Origin: Neoluteolibacter marinus
GTDB lineage: Bacteria > Verrucomicrobiota > Verrucomicrobiia > Verrucomicrobiales > Akkermansiaceae
Direction: 5' to 3'
Assembly (NCBI RefSeq): GCF_014904755.1
Contig: NZ_JACZFQ010000003.1
Coordinates: forward strand, 1-64,000
Length of the DNA stretch: 64,000 bases
The notes under the pieces were generated by a model, which did not search any database, was not told the origin of the DNA, and was given only the letters and a program-made list of their open reading frames with translations. This document shows positions 25,224 through 34,500 of this stretch, one piece after another. The translations under genes were made by a program, and so were the position numbers. The first letter of the stretch is position 1. Each line of letters opens with the position of its first letter.

Positions 25224-26390
25224 TCAGTGCTCGCGGCAGAACTGCTCGAAGCGGGTCAGGCCCTCGTTGAGCACGTCCAGCGTGGTGCAGTAGCTGAGGC
25301 GGATGCCCTCGTCGTAGCCGAAGGCGATGCCGGGCACGGCGGCGACCTTGTAGCGGCTGAGCAGCTTGTCGGTGAGGTTCATCGACTTGAGGCCGAGCTG
25401 GCCGGTGTAGACGAAGAAGTAGAAGGCGCCCTTGGGCTCGACCACGCGGATGTTGTTGATCGCCTTGAGGCGGCTGAGGACGAACTGGCGCTTCACGTCG
25501 TACTCGTCGCGGAGGTCGGAGATGAAGCCTTGGTTGCCCTTGAGCGCGGCGACCGCACCGTACTGGCAGAAGCTGGTGGCGTTGGAGACGCTGTGGTTCT
25601 GGATCTTTTCGATCGCTTCGGCCAGCGGCTTGGGCGCGGCGGTGTAGCCGAGGCGCCAGCCGGTCATCGAGTAGGCCTTGGAGAAGCCGTTGACGGTGAT
25701 GGTCAGGTCGTAGAGGTCCTTGCTGAGGGATGCGATCGAGACATGCTTGTTCTCGCCGTAGACGAGCTTCTCGTAGATCTCGTCGGAAAGGATGACGATG
25801 TCCTCGGAGAGGGCGACCTCGCCGATGTCGCGCAGTTCCTGCTCGGTGTAGATCGCACCGGTCGGGTTGCCGGGGGAGTTGAGGATGACCATCTTGGTCG
25901 CCGGGGTCATGGCGTCCTCGAATTGCTCGGCGGTCATCTTCCAGCCGTTGGATTCCTTGGTTTCAACCAGGACCGGCTTGCCGCCGGCGATGCGGACCAT
26001 TTCCGGGTAGCTGACCCAGTAGGGGGTCGGGATGATGACCTCGTCACCTTCCTCGACCACGGCGAGGATGGCGTTGAAGCAGGCCATCTTGGCGCCGGCG
26101 GTGACGCAGATCTGGTTGGCGGCGTACTCGAGGTTGTTGTCGGCGGCGAACTTTTCGGAAAGGGCGCTGCGGAGCTCCGGGATGCCACCGGCGGCGGTGT
26201 ACTTGGTCTTGCCTTCCTGAATGGCAAGCATGGCGGCGGCCTTGATGTGATCCGGGGTGTCGACCTCGGGTTCGCCGCCAGCGAGGCCGTAGACCTCTTC
26301 GCCACGCGCGAGCATGGCCTTGGCTTGGTTGGTTACCGCCAGGGTGAGCGAAGGAGTAACCTCTTGGATTCGGGATGAGATGCTGTCCAT
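25224..26390 (-). CDS. aspC: Aspartate aminotransferase (class I PLP-dependent)
   Basis: A 388-residue fold-type I aminotransferase, starting at ATG 26388-26390 (M-D-S-I-S-S-R-I-Q). It exchanges the amino group between aspartate and 2-oxoglutarate, with pyridoxal phosphate on Lys238 in N-G-F-S-K-A-Y-S-M-T-G-W-R. Other family markers are N-S-P-G-N-P-T-G-A-I (residues 171-180), D-E-I-Y-E-K and R-L-S-Y-C near the C-terminus, the last holding the carboxylate-binding Arg. It groups with the bacterial type Ib aspartate aminotransferases (K-Y-T-A-A-G-G-I-P-E-L-R). Some of these also accept prephenate. The symbol is by function, and aspB or aat would be equally valid. It ends in the terminator at 25167-25198. 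Confidence 0.93.
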   Translation of the reverse strand: MDSISSRIQEVTPSLTLAVTNQAKAMLARGEEVYGLAGGEPEVDTPDHIKAAAMLAIQEGKTKYTAAGGIPELRSALSEKFAADNNLEYAANQICVTAGAKMACFNAILAVVEEGDEVIIPTPYWVSYPEMVRIAGGKPVLVETKESNGWKMTAEQFEDAMTPATKMVILNSPGNPTGAIYTEQELRDIGEVALSEDIVILSDEIYEKLVYGENKHVSIASLSKDLYDLTITVNGFSKAYSMTGWRLGYTAAPKPLAEAIEKIQNHSVSNATSFCQYGAVAALKGNQGFISDLRDEYDVKRQFVLSRLKAINNIRVVEPKGAFYFFVYTGQLGLKSMNLTDKLLSRYKVAAVPGIAFGYDEGIRLSYCTTLDVLNEGLTRFEQFCREH

Positions 26391-26534
26391 GGAAGCGCGC
26401 GGATAGGAAATGACGCCCGGGGGGCGAGGCAACCTTCTGTCGCGCTGCCCCCGGCGGGGCGGGCGGCTTTTCTGACCGCCGACCGGTCCCGGCGCAAGAG
26501 AAATGCTGCCCCCGGAGGGCCCGCGCGGCGGATT

Positions 26535-27389
26535 CTAGGACTTCGCGGTGAGGTCGTTCATCCAGCCCCCGCGGGCGGTGACCCATTTGCCTTTCTTGAC
26601 CACTTCGGGGAAGCCGAAGCCGTGGCTGGCGGCCGCGGTGAAAACGTCCCAGGCCTGGCTGGCGAGGATTCCGGACAACACGAGGTCGCCGCCGGGTTTG
26701 ACGATTTTCGAGATCACCGGGAAGGCCTGGATGAGGACGGTCGAGAAGATGTTCGCGACGACCACGTCGTATTTCTTCCGCGGTTTCCATTTCAGAACGT
26801 CAAGTTCCTGGGTGACAATGCCTTCCACGTGGTTGCGGGTGAAGTTCCGCTCGGCGACCGACACCGCGAAGGGATCGAAGTCACAGGCGAAGGTGTCGCC
26901 GGAGCCGAGCTTGCGGGCGGCGATCGCCAGCACGCCGGTGCCACAGCCGAGGTCGGCGCAGCTCCAGCCGGCCGGCCGGTCGCGGGCGATGTCGGCCAGG
27001 AAGCGCAGGCAGGTCGAGGTGGTGGCATGATCGCCGGTGCCAAAGGCCATCTCCGGCGGAATGCTGAGGATCTCCCGGCCCGGGAACTCCTTCGCGAGCT
27101 TGGCGAGGTCCTTCGGGGCGGCATGCTGGGTGACGATGAACTTGTCGCGCACTTTCAGCGGCGGGGACACCGTGGGCGTGGCGTTCTTCCAGTCGGCCGA
27201 CAGCTTGCGGACGGAGCCCCCGAACTGCTCGGCGATCGCGTCAGCCGCCTTCCGGGTGTCGCAAAACACCTCGACGCGGACCGACTTCCCGCCCTTCAGC
27301 ACGTGCATCACGAAGTTCGGGTTGCCGCGGAAGCGGTCTTCCCAGGCATCGAGCCACTTGGCGGCGGAGAGTTTCGACCAGACGAACAT
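26535..27389 (-). CDS. prmA: Ribosomal protein L11 methyltransferase (PrmA)
   Basis: A 284-residue SAM-dependent methyltransferase. The N-terminal third is the small substrate-recognition domain. Then comes E-M-A-F-G-T-G-D-H-A-T-T-S-T-C, diagnostic for PrmA, and the SAM loop D-L-G-C-G-T-G-V-L-A-I-A-A. The catalytic-region motif is V-A-N-I-F-S-T-V-L, in place of the usual V-A-N-I-L-A. PrmA trimethylates ribosomal protein L11. The length is near the usual 290-300. It is separated from the downstream aminotransferase by about 145 bases and probably has its own promoter. Confidence 0.9.
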   Translation of the reverse strand: MFVWSKLSAAKWLDAWEDRFRGNPNFVMHVLKGGKSVRVEVFCDTRKAADAIAEQFGGSVRKLSADWKNATPTVSPPLKVRDKFIVTQHAAPKDLAKLAKEFPGREILSIPPEMAFGTGDHATTSTCLRFLADIARDRPAGWSCADLGCGTGVLAIAARKLGSGDTFACDFDPFAVSVAERNFTRNHVEGIVTQELDVLKWKPRKKYDVVVANIFSTVLIQAFPVISKIVKPGGDLVLSGILASQAWDVFTAAASHGFGFPEVVKKGKWVTARGGWMNDLTAKS

Positions 27390-27509
27390 GGGGTGGTTTT
27401 AAGTGCCAAGCGGGACCTGCCAAGTTTCAAGAAGGTCAATCCACGAGGATCGGAGAGGACCCGGGACGGAACGTCTCACAGGGGCGGGCCCGGGCGGTGG
27501 ATGCGGGCA

Positions 27510-27533
27510 CGAAAAAGCCCGCAAGAGCGGGCT
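27510..27533 (-). terminator. Rho-independent terminator after tRNA-Gly
   Basis: On the minus strand a seven-base stem AGCCCGC/GCGGGCT with a four-base loop is followed by TTTTTC. It begins 16 bases after the encoded CCA end of tRNA-Gly and would terminate that short transcript. Confidence 0.85.
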
Positions 27534-27548
27534 GATTCAGGAAAAGAA

Positions 27549-27623
27549 TGGAGCGGGCGATGAGATTCGAACTCACGACATCCACCTTGGCAAGGTGGCG
27601 CTCTACCACTGAGCTACGCCCGC
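27549..27623 (-). tRNA. tRNA-Gly (anticodon GCC), CCA encoded
   Basis: Read on the minus strand: acceptor stem GCGGGCG pairs with CGCCCGC, then a T discriminator and an encoded CCA (27549-27551). The D-arm is GCTC-AGTGGTA-GAGC. The anticodon stem-loop is CCACC-TTGCCAA-GGTGG with anticodon GCC. The T-arm contains GTTCGAATC. All parts are canonical for a glycine tRNA reading GGC/GGU codons. It is a lone tRNA, divergent from the GH92 gene. Confidence 0.97.
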
Positions 27624-27643
27624 GTCGCGAAACGCGTGCGCGG

Positions 27644-27671
27644 TTTCTACACGGGCATCCGGGACGGGCAA
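27644..27671 (-). promoter_or_regulatory. Possible sigma-70 promoter of tRNA-Gly
   Basis: On the minus strand TTGCCC (27666-27671) and TAGAAA (27644-27649) are separated by 16 bases. The -10 box lies about 20 bases upstream of the tRNA 5' end. The match is moderate (four of six at each box), so this is a candidate only. Confidence 0.35.
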
Positions 27672-27760
27672 GAGAATTTTTACTACAAAATGAAGCGGGC
27701 TGTGACATCGCCTCTTCCGGCGGCGCTTCGTTTGGTCCGCGACCTGCTGAAAGCCAAGCG

Positions 27761-29917
27761 ATGGAAAAACCCGATGACCTGCCTTTGATCGCGCGGGTCG
27801 ATCCGTTCCTGGGGGTTGAGGAGGCGCAGCTTCCGCGGCCGGAAGGGATCGCCGCAACCTGGTGGCGGCCGAAGCCGCCGGTGGGAAACACCCATCCCGG
27901 GGCGTGCCTGCCCTTCGGCATGGTCTCGGCCTGCGCCTATTCAGGCGCCTATGTGACCGGCTACGGGCGCTACGGGTTGTCGCTCGACGGCGGATCACCG
28001 CCGGTGATGTTCGACGAGCACGAGGCCCTGGGGATCGCGCACTTCCAACAGTCCGGCACCGGCCGGATCCGGATGTACTACAATTACCTGCTGACGACGC
28101 CACTGGGCGACGGTGGGCTGGAGGATCGCACGATCCGCCGCCGGCTCGAGGACGAGCGAGCCTGGCCGGGCTATTACGGCGGCAGCTTTGCGGGAAGCGG
28201 GGTTTCGTTCGGGGTGACGGTTACCGCCCGCGGGGCGAGGCACCGCTATGAATTCCCGGCGGGGATAACTCCGCGGGTGGCCGTGGAAGTGTCCGCGGGC
28301 GGGCTTTTGGTCGACGACATGGGAACCTATCCGCAGGGAGCCGTGATCGAAGTTCTCGAGGATGGTTCGGTGGCCGGTCAGGTGGTGATGGAAGGGATCC
28401 CGGTTCACTTCCACTGCCGTTGTCCGGGGGCGACCGCCTTCCTGTGGGAAGAGGAAGAGCTGATCCCGGGAAGCACGACCTACGAGCTGACGCTGGAGAA
28501 GCAGAAGTTCCGGCCAACCTTCGGCTTCGGCTTTGAAGGTGGGGACGGGGCGGTGATGGAGTTGTCCTTCGGCTTTTCCCTGATCGATGACGAACGCGCG
28601 GCTCAGGGAGGAGTCACCGGGGGCGGATTCGACGCGGCCTCGCGCCAGGCATCGGTCGAGTGGGAAGAGATACTGTCCAAGGTGAAGGTGGAAGGTGGCA
28701 CGGCAGAACAGCGGGAGATTTTCGCCACGGCCTTCTATCATTCCTTCCTCAAGCCCGCCGATTTCCGCGACGAGAATCCCTTCACCCGGAAGGCGGGGCC
28801 CTTCTTCCTCGATCTTTCCACACTGTGGGACCTCTACAAGACCCAGCTGCCGCTGGTGATGACGCTGTGGCCGGAGCGCGGGGCGGCATTCGTCGAGTTC
28901 CTCTGCGAGGTTGCGGAACGGGAAGGCGGTTTCCCGGTGAGCTACCTGATGGACAACGTCCCCGACCGCTTCACCAAACAGGCCACCGGCTTGTGCCACG
29001 CGATCCTGGAGGACGCGCGGATCCGCGGAATCGTGGCCGATTGGGACCGCGTGCTGTCACTGCTGTGGAAAACGAGCCAGAGCGGCAAGGGCCGCAAGAG
29101 CCGCTTCGCCGACTACGGCCGCCGCTTCCGCGCGGATCCGCTTTCACACACCTTCGATATCGCCTACGCGCACTTCTGCATGGCGCGGATGGCGCGCAAG
29201 GTGGGCCACCAGGTGATCCATGACCGCGCCACCGCCTTGTCGGTGCACTGGCGCAACGCGATCGACGAGAAGACCGGACTGCTGCGGGAAGACTCCACCT
29301 ACTATGAAGGGGAGAATTGGAATTACTCGTTCCGCCTGCTGCACGACATGAAGGAACGGATCGAGATGGCGGGCGGGGAGGCGAAGTTCACGGGCTTGCT
29401 CGACAAATTCTTCGGCTTCTCCGAGCCGGGGCACGGCGAGCGGATTTTCCGCTTCGAGGGTCTCAACAACGAACCGGACATGGAGTCGCCGTTCGCCTAT
29501 CTCTACGCCGGCCGCCACGACCGCACGGCGCGGGTGGTGCGGCGCGTGATGGAGCACCAGTTCGCGACCGGACGGGGCGGCCTGCCGGGGAACGACGACT
29601 CCGGCGGTTTGTCGTCGTGGTTCGTCTGGAATGCCACCGGGCTGTTTCCGGTATGCGGGCAGCCGGTGATGCTGTTGGGCAGCCCCTTGTTCGAAAAGGT
29701 GGTTTTCCATCTTCCCGGTGGTGACTTCACGATCGAGGCGGCGGGGAATTCGCGGGAGAACGTGTTCGTACAGGAAGCCCGGCTGAATGGTGAGCCCATC
29801 GACCGTGCCTGGCTGAAGATCGAGGAATTCCAGCAGGGCGGGCGCTTGCAACTGACAATGGGCCCCGAACCGTCGGGCTTCGCCATGAAATCTCGCCCAC
29901 CCAGTTTCCCTGCCTGA
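27761..29917 (+). CDS. Glycoside hydrolase family 92 (alpha-mannosidase-like)
   Basis: A 718-residue GH92 enzyme. The open frame runs back into the tRNA, so ATG 27761 (M-E-K-P-D-D-L-P-L-I) is the credible start. The N-terminal beta-sandwich has the family hallmark V-G-N-T-H-P-G-A-C-L-P-F-G-M-V. The (alpha/alpha)6 domain has N-E-P-D-M-E-S-P-F-A-Y-L-Y-A-G-R, and the C-terminus has G-L-P-G-N-D-D-S-G-G-L-S-S-W with the Asp pair expected at the active site. Characterised GH92 enzymes are Ca2+-dependent exo-alpha-mannosidases. No signal peptide is present, unlike most GH92 proteins, so it would act inside the cell unless exported another way. The GT4 gene follows at 30020 on the same strand. Confidence 0.9.
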   Translation: MEKPDDLPLIARVDPFLGVEEAQLPRPEGIAATWWRPKPPVGNTHPGACLPFGMVSACAYSGAYVTGYGRYGLSLDGGSPPVMFDEHEALGIAHFQQSGTGRIRMYYNYLLTTPLGDGGLEDRTIRRRLEDERAWPGYYGGSFAGSGVSFGVTVTARGARHRYEFPAGITPRVAVEVSAGGLLVDDMGTYPQGAVIEVLEDGSVAGQVVMEGIPVHFHCRCPGATAFLWEEEELIPGSTTYELTLEKQKFRPTFGFGFEGGDGAVMELSFGFSLIDDERAAQGGVTGGGFDAASRQASVEWEEILSKVKVEGGTAEQREIFATAFYHSFLKPADFRDENPFTRKAGPFFLDLSTLWDLYKTQLPLVMTLWPERGAAFVEFLCEVAEREGGFPVSYLMDNVPDRFTKQATGLCHAILEDARIRGIVADWDRVLSLLWKTSQSGKGRKSRFADYGRRFRADPLSHTFDIAYAHFCMARMARKVGHQVIHDRATALSVHWRNAIDEKTGLLREDSTYYEGENWNYSFRLLHDMKERIEMAGGEAKFTGLLDKFFGFSEPGHGERIFRFEGLNNEPDMESPFAYLYAGRHDRTARVVRRVMEHQFATGRGGLPGNDDSGGLSSWFVWNATGLFPVCGQPVMLLGSPLFEKVVFHLPGGDFTIEAAGNSRENVFVQEARLNGEPIDRAWLKIEEFQQGGRLQLTMGPEPSGFAMKSRPPSFPA

Positions 29918-30019
29918 TCCGCGGCTGTCGGCGGTCCGGACTATCATTGAAGCCGAACTAACCGGAGGAAGGATGGCACGGGAACTGCCACCACTTCAGG
30001 CTACAACAACCCCTGAAGC

Positions 30020-31318
30020 ATGAATTTCCCCCACGAGCCTGCATCGATTCAGAACGCCGTTTTTCTCGTTCGCGCGGATCCCATCATCTGCGGGCACTCC
30101 ACCGAGGCCCGGAACCTGGCCGAGGCCGCCCTCAAGTCGGGCATCAAGAACGTCCACATCGTCTCCTATCCCCTCGAGACCCTGGCGGAGAGCGGGCTGC
30201 CGTTGAAGCCGCTGGACACCATTTCCCCGTATTCGCCGGGGATCACGGTGGATCGCCCGGAAGCGATGGGCGACTACAAGGTGCTCGACTCGCGTTTGAC
30301 GCTTGGCATCGGCGGTCATCTGGTCGACCTCCTCCACAAGCTGCCGGGCCGTACTTTGCTGATGGATCTCTACCTCGTGCCACACGGCATGATGGTGATG
30401 AACGCGGTCAACAGCTTCCGCGGTTCGGGCGCCGACGCTTCGGTGTTCACGGTCGGGGAAGCGGTGGGATCGGACATCACGAACGTGGTCGGCAATGCCT
30501 TGGTCGAGGGCAGGCTCGGAGCCGCCCAGATGGTGCTTTCGAACTACCTCGAGCATGACCATCCGGTGGCGGTCAGCCGCTTCACCAAGGATCTCATCGT
30601 CGAGGCCGGACGTCAGGTCGATGCACAGCTCGGTACGACTTTCACCGGCCAGTTGGAGAGCCGCGTCGGCATCAGCTACCCGGCGATCGACACCTCCGCC
30701 TACCTCGACATTGAAAAGCGGCCGGAAGAGCTCGGGTCCGTGCTCTCGGCGCGTGGTTTGGAAAAGGACGGCTACGTGATGTTCCTGTCGCGGATCGCCC
30801 CGGCCAAAGGGGTGGACGATCTCGTCGAGGCGTGGCGCGCTTGCAAACTGCGCGGCAAGAAGCAGCTCATCATCTGCGGCAACGGACCGGCGAAGGAGCA
30901 GATCCGCGAATTGACCGCGGAGCTCGGCGACGTGCGGGTCCTCGACGACGTCAGCGACGGCGAGAAGGGGGCCTTGATGCACGGTTGCCATGCCTGGTGC
31001 CTGCCCAGCAAGCCCCGCACGGAGTTCGTCGAGACCTTCGGAATCGCGGTCGCGGAGAAAATGTTGGCGGGCGGGCTCGGCCCGGTGATCACCACCCGCA
31101 CCGGCGGCATCCCGGAGGCGAGCGGCGGTCATTGCCTCGAGCACGAAGCGGGCGACATCGACGGCTTGCGGGCCTGTCTCGATCAGGTCGACGCGATGAG
31201 CAACGAAGAACGCGGGCAGCTGTCGCGGGAAGCGCGGCAGTTCGCGTTGCGCTTCGACCGGGAGGCGATCCTGCGCGGCTTGTTGGACCGCGCGTTGCTC
31301 AAGCTGGAAGCTGCCTGA
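30020..31318 (+). CDS. Glycosyltransferase family 4 (GT-B) protein
   Basis: A 432-residue GT-B-fold glycosyltransferase. The C-terminal Rossmann half is typical of GT4: F-L-S-R-I-A-P-A-K-G-V-D-D-L, then I-C-G-N-G-P-A-K-E-Q-I, and the nucleotide-sugar site with the E-x7-E motif (E-T-F-G-I-A-V-A-E-K), followed by T-R-T-G-G-I-P-E-A. The N-terminal half (H-S-T-E-A-R-N-L-A-E-A-A-L) would bind the acceptor. The acceptor and donor cannot be read from sequence, though a retaining mechanism is usual for the family. There is no membrane segment. It follows the GH92 gene by about 100 bases and may share its transcript. Confidence 0.85.
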   Translation: MNFPHEPASIQNAVFLVRADPIICGHSTEARNLAEAALKSGIKNVHIVSYPLETLAESGLPLKPLDTISPYSPGITVDRPEAMGDYKVLDSRLTLGIGGHLVDLLHKLPGRTLLMDLYLVPHGMMVMNAVNSFRGSGADASVFTVGEAVGSDITNVVGNALVEGRLGAAQMVLSNYLEHDHPVAVSRFTKDLIVEAGRQVDAQLGTTFTGQLESRVGISYPAIDTSAYLDIEKRPEELGSVLSARGLEKDGYVMFLSRIAPAKGVDDLVEAWRACKLRGKKQLIICGNGPAKEQIRELTAELGDVRVLDDVSDGEKGALMHGCHAWCLPSKPRTEFVETFGIAVAEKMLAGGLGPVITTRTGGIPEASGGHCLEHEAGDIDGLRACLDQVDAMSNEERGQLSREARQFALRFDREAILRGLLDRALLKLEAA

Positions 31319-31409
31319 CAGGCCGGCTGCCGGTGGCACGGGGTCGCGGTCCGGAGCAAGGGGGCATAAGATGCCGCGATGCCGCGGTCTTGTTTGGCTA
31401 TACAGGTTA

Positions 31410-31439
31410 GGGAGAATCTAACAAAAGTTAGACTCTCCC
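31410..31439. repeat. 30-base imperfect palindrome upstream of the FG-GAP/HYR gene
   Basis: The arms GGGAGAATCTAAC (31410-31422) and GTTAGACTCTCCC (31427-31439) match at 12 of 13 positions around an AAAA centre. Further GTTAG/CTAAC half-sites flank it at 31405-31410, 31440-31446 and 31457-31464. There is no T-run, so it is a poor terminator for the GT4 gene 90 bases upstream. It could be an operator or 5'-leader hairpin for the gene at 31559. Confidence 0.7.
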
Positions 31440-31558
31440 GGTTAGGTCTGGCTTCCGGTCTAACGATAAGTGTGGTGCCAGGGCGGCGCATTGAACTTTG
31501 ATCTAGCCAAGCCGTCGGGATTCAGGTTTTCTGCCCGACGGTTTATCCCCCCACCCCC

Positions 31559-34500
31559 ATGAAGCAAAGCCCGCCCCTGAGGGTTTGCGCTTCGGTTCTG
31601 GCATTCGGCCTCATGGCCGGAGGTCTCTGGACCGCGGTGCAGCGCCCGCAACCGTCCGCCGGTTTGTCACCGGCTCTCGAGCCAAAGGTTTCCCTCGTAT
31701 CTCCGCGAGGTGACGATTCCCCGGATGATCCGGACCTGAGAACGGTTGCCAACCGTCTTCGCCACGCAGTGCAGCTTCCCCGCGCCGGCGATGGTGGGCT
31801 TCCGGGAAACCACGGTGTCCGGTATTTCGCCGCCAATCCGGGACAGGATCTAACAGCGCGGTTCCTCGACGACCGGGTTCGGGTCGAGTCCGGGCTCCCC
31901 GGGCGTGACTGGCAGCTCGTGATGAGTTTCGACTCGGCGGAAGCCACCCATATCCGCAAGGCCGGGGAGTCCCGCGTCGAGTATGATCACGGGGACATCA
32001 CCGAGTGGTATGAGAACCGGGCGGACGGGATTGAGCACGGCTTCATCGTCAGGACCCCTGCGACGAATGACGGCGGTTTGCGGCTGAAAGTTCGGCTTGG
32101 CGGAGATCTCCGCTCCGAGGTTGATCCGGAATCGCCCGCCGACCTGCGCTTCGTCGATTCCGCTGGAAACGCGGTGCTCGGCTACCAGGGTCTCAAGGTA
32201 TGGGACGCGGACGGTCGCAGCCTCCCCGCGTCGATGGAGCCCGCCGATTCGGGGCAAGCGGCCTGCATCGCTGTCAATGATTCGGATGCGACCTATCCGC
32301 TCACGGTCGATCCGCTTCTGGTGTCTTTCGAAAGCAAGCTCTTGCCCGGCGATGGGGCGGGAAGCGACAACTTCGGGAAATGGGTGAGCGTTTCCGGGGA
32401 CACGGCGGTGGTCGGTGCGCCGGGCGACGATACCCTGGCAGGGAACAATGCCGGCAGCGCTTATGTTTTCACACGGACGGGCGGGGTGTGGTCCCCGCAG
32501 GCGAAACTGGAGCCGTCCGACGCGGCCGCCGGCGATCAGTTCGGATATGCGGTCGGGATATCGGGCGACAGCGTGCTGATCGGCGCTTGGCTGGATGACC
32601 TTTCGGACGCGAGCCAGAATACCGGGAGCGCCTATGTCTTCACCCGCGTGGGCTCTGCCTGGTCGCAGCAAGGGAAGCTGGAGGCTGCGGATGCCGCGGG
32701 CAACGACCGCTTCGGGAATGCGGTGTGCTTGTACGGTGACACCGCCCTGGTGGGTGCACTGTTCGACAATCCGGGCACCGGAAGCCGGGCAGGCAGCGCC
32801 TATGTCTTCGTGCGATCCGGCACCAGCTGGCTCCCTCAAGGCAAGCTGCAGGCACCGGACGGTGCGTCGGACGACCAGTTCGGTCACGCGGTCAGCCTCG
32901 ACGGCGACTCGGCTCTGGTGGGCGCCTTGTTCGATGATACCACCGCGGCCGTGAATGCGGGCAGCGCCTACGTGTTCTCGCGCGCGGCAGGGGGCTGGTC
33001 GTTCCAGTCGAAGCTTGAGGCCGCGGATGCCGCTCTGGACGACGGCTTTGGTTCAGCGGTGAGTATTTCCGGCGCGACCGCGATCGTAGGGGCCTCGCTG
33101 GATGATACCACCGCGGCGGTGAATGCCGGCAGTGCCTATGTGTTCGTGCGGACGGGGACTTCCTGGTCGCCGCAAGGCAAACTCGAAGCGGATGATGCCG
33201 CGCTCGACGATAACTTCGGATCTTCGGTCAGCGTCTCGGGCGATGCGGCGGTGGTGGGATCACCGTTGGCCGACACCGAGGTGGGCATCGATGCCGGAGG
33301 GGTGTACGTCTTCACCCGAAGCGCCGGGCTGTGGTCGCAGCAATTGAAGCTGGAAGCAGAGGACGCCACCTGGGGTGACAATTTCGGCAATGCGGTGAGC
33401 CTCTCCGGCAGCAGCCTCGTGGTGGGTGCCTACTTCGACAATCCCGGGCCGGGCACCAAGGCGGGAAGCGCCTATGCCTTCCATCTCGAACTGGCGGATT
33501 CGGAAGCGCCCGTCATCACCTTGATCGGGCCGAACCCGCAATACATCGAATGCCCCGGCACCTACGATGAACTCGGGGCAACGGTGTCGGACAATGGAAC
33601 CGTGTCCGCGGCGATTTCGATCGATGCGAGCGCGGTCGTTCCGACCGTCCCCGGATCCTACCCTGTGACCTATGACGTCGCCGACGATGCCGGCAATCCC
33701 GCCTCGCAAGTCATCCGCACCGTGATCGTGCAGGACACCACGGCGCCATTGATCACCGGTCCGTCCGTCATTGCCGTCGACAATGACCCGGGCATGGACG
33801 GCGCGGTGGTTACCTTCGTGGCCACGGCAAACGACCTGTGCGATGGGCCGGTGCCGGTGGATTGCCTCCCGGTTTCCGGCAGCTTTTTCGCGCTGGGTGA
33901 AACGACGGTGACCTGCACCGCCTCCGATGCGGCGGGTAATCTCGCGACCCACACGTTCAAGGTCATTGTCGGGGACGGCGAGGCCCCGGTTCTCGATCTT
34001 CCCGACGACATCACGGTGGGTCCGGATCCAGGTCAACCCGGTGCCATCGTGAGCTTCAGCGCGAGTGCCATCGACAACATCGATGGCCCGATGGCGGCTG
34101 ACTGCGTGCCGCCGTCGGGGAGTTTCTTCCCGATCGGTACGACGACGGTTGCCGCGACGGCCACCGACAGCGCGGGGAACATCGCCAGCGGGACCTTCCT
34201 GGTCACGGTCAGGGAGCCCGGGGACGGGACCATCATCATCGACTGCCCGTCCGGGATCCTTGTCGGCAATGATCCGGGTGAATGTGGGGCGGTGGTGGCG
34301 TTCACGGCGAGTGCCAGCGATGGCGGCGGGAACCCTCTGCCATTGGTCTGCGAGCCACCCTCCGGCAGTTTCTTCGACATCGGCACGACGGTGGTCATTT
34401 GTACGGCCAGCGATGCCTCGGGCAAAACGTCGTCGGCCAGCTTCGAGGTCACGGTGGTGGATTCCGAGGCACCCCGCTTCGTGCCGCCGGCGTCTGATCT

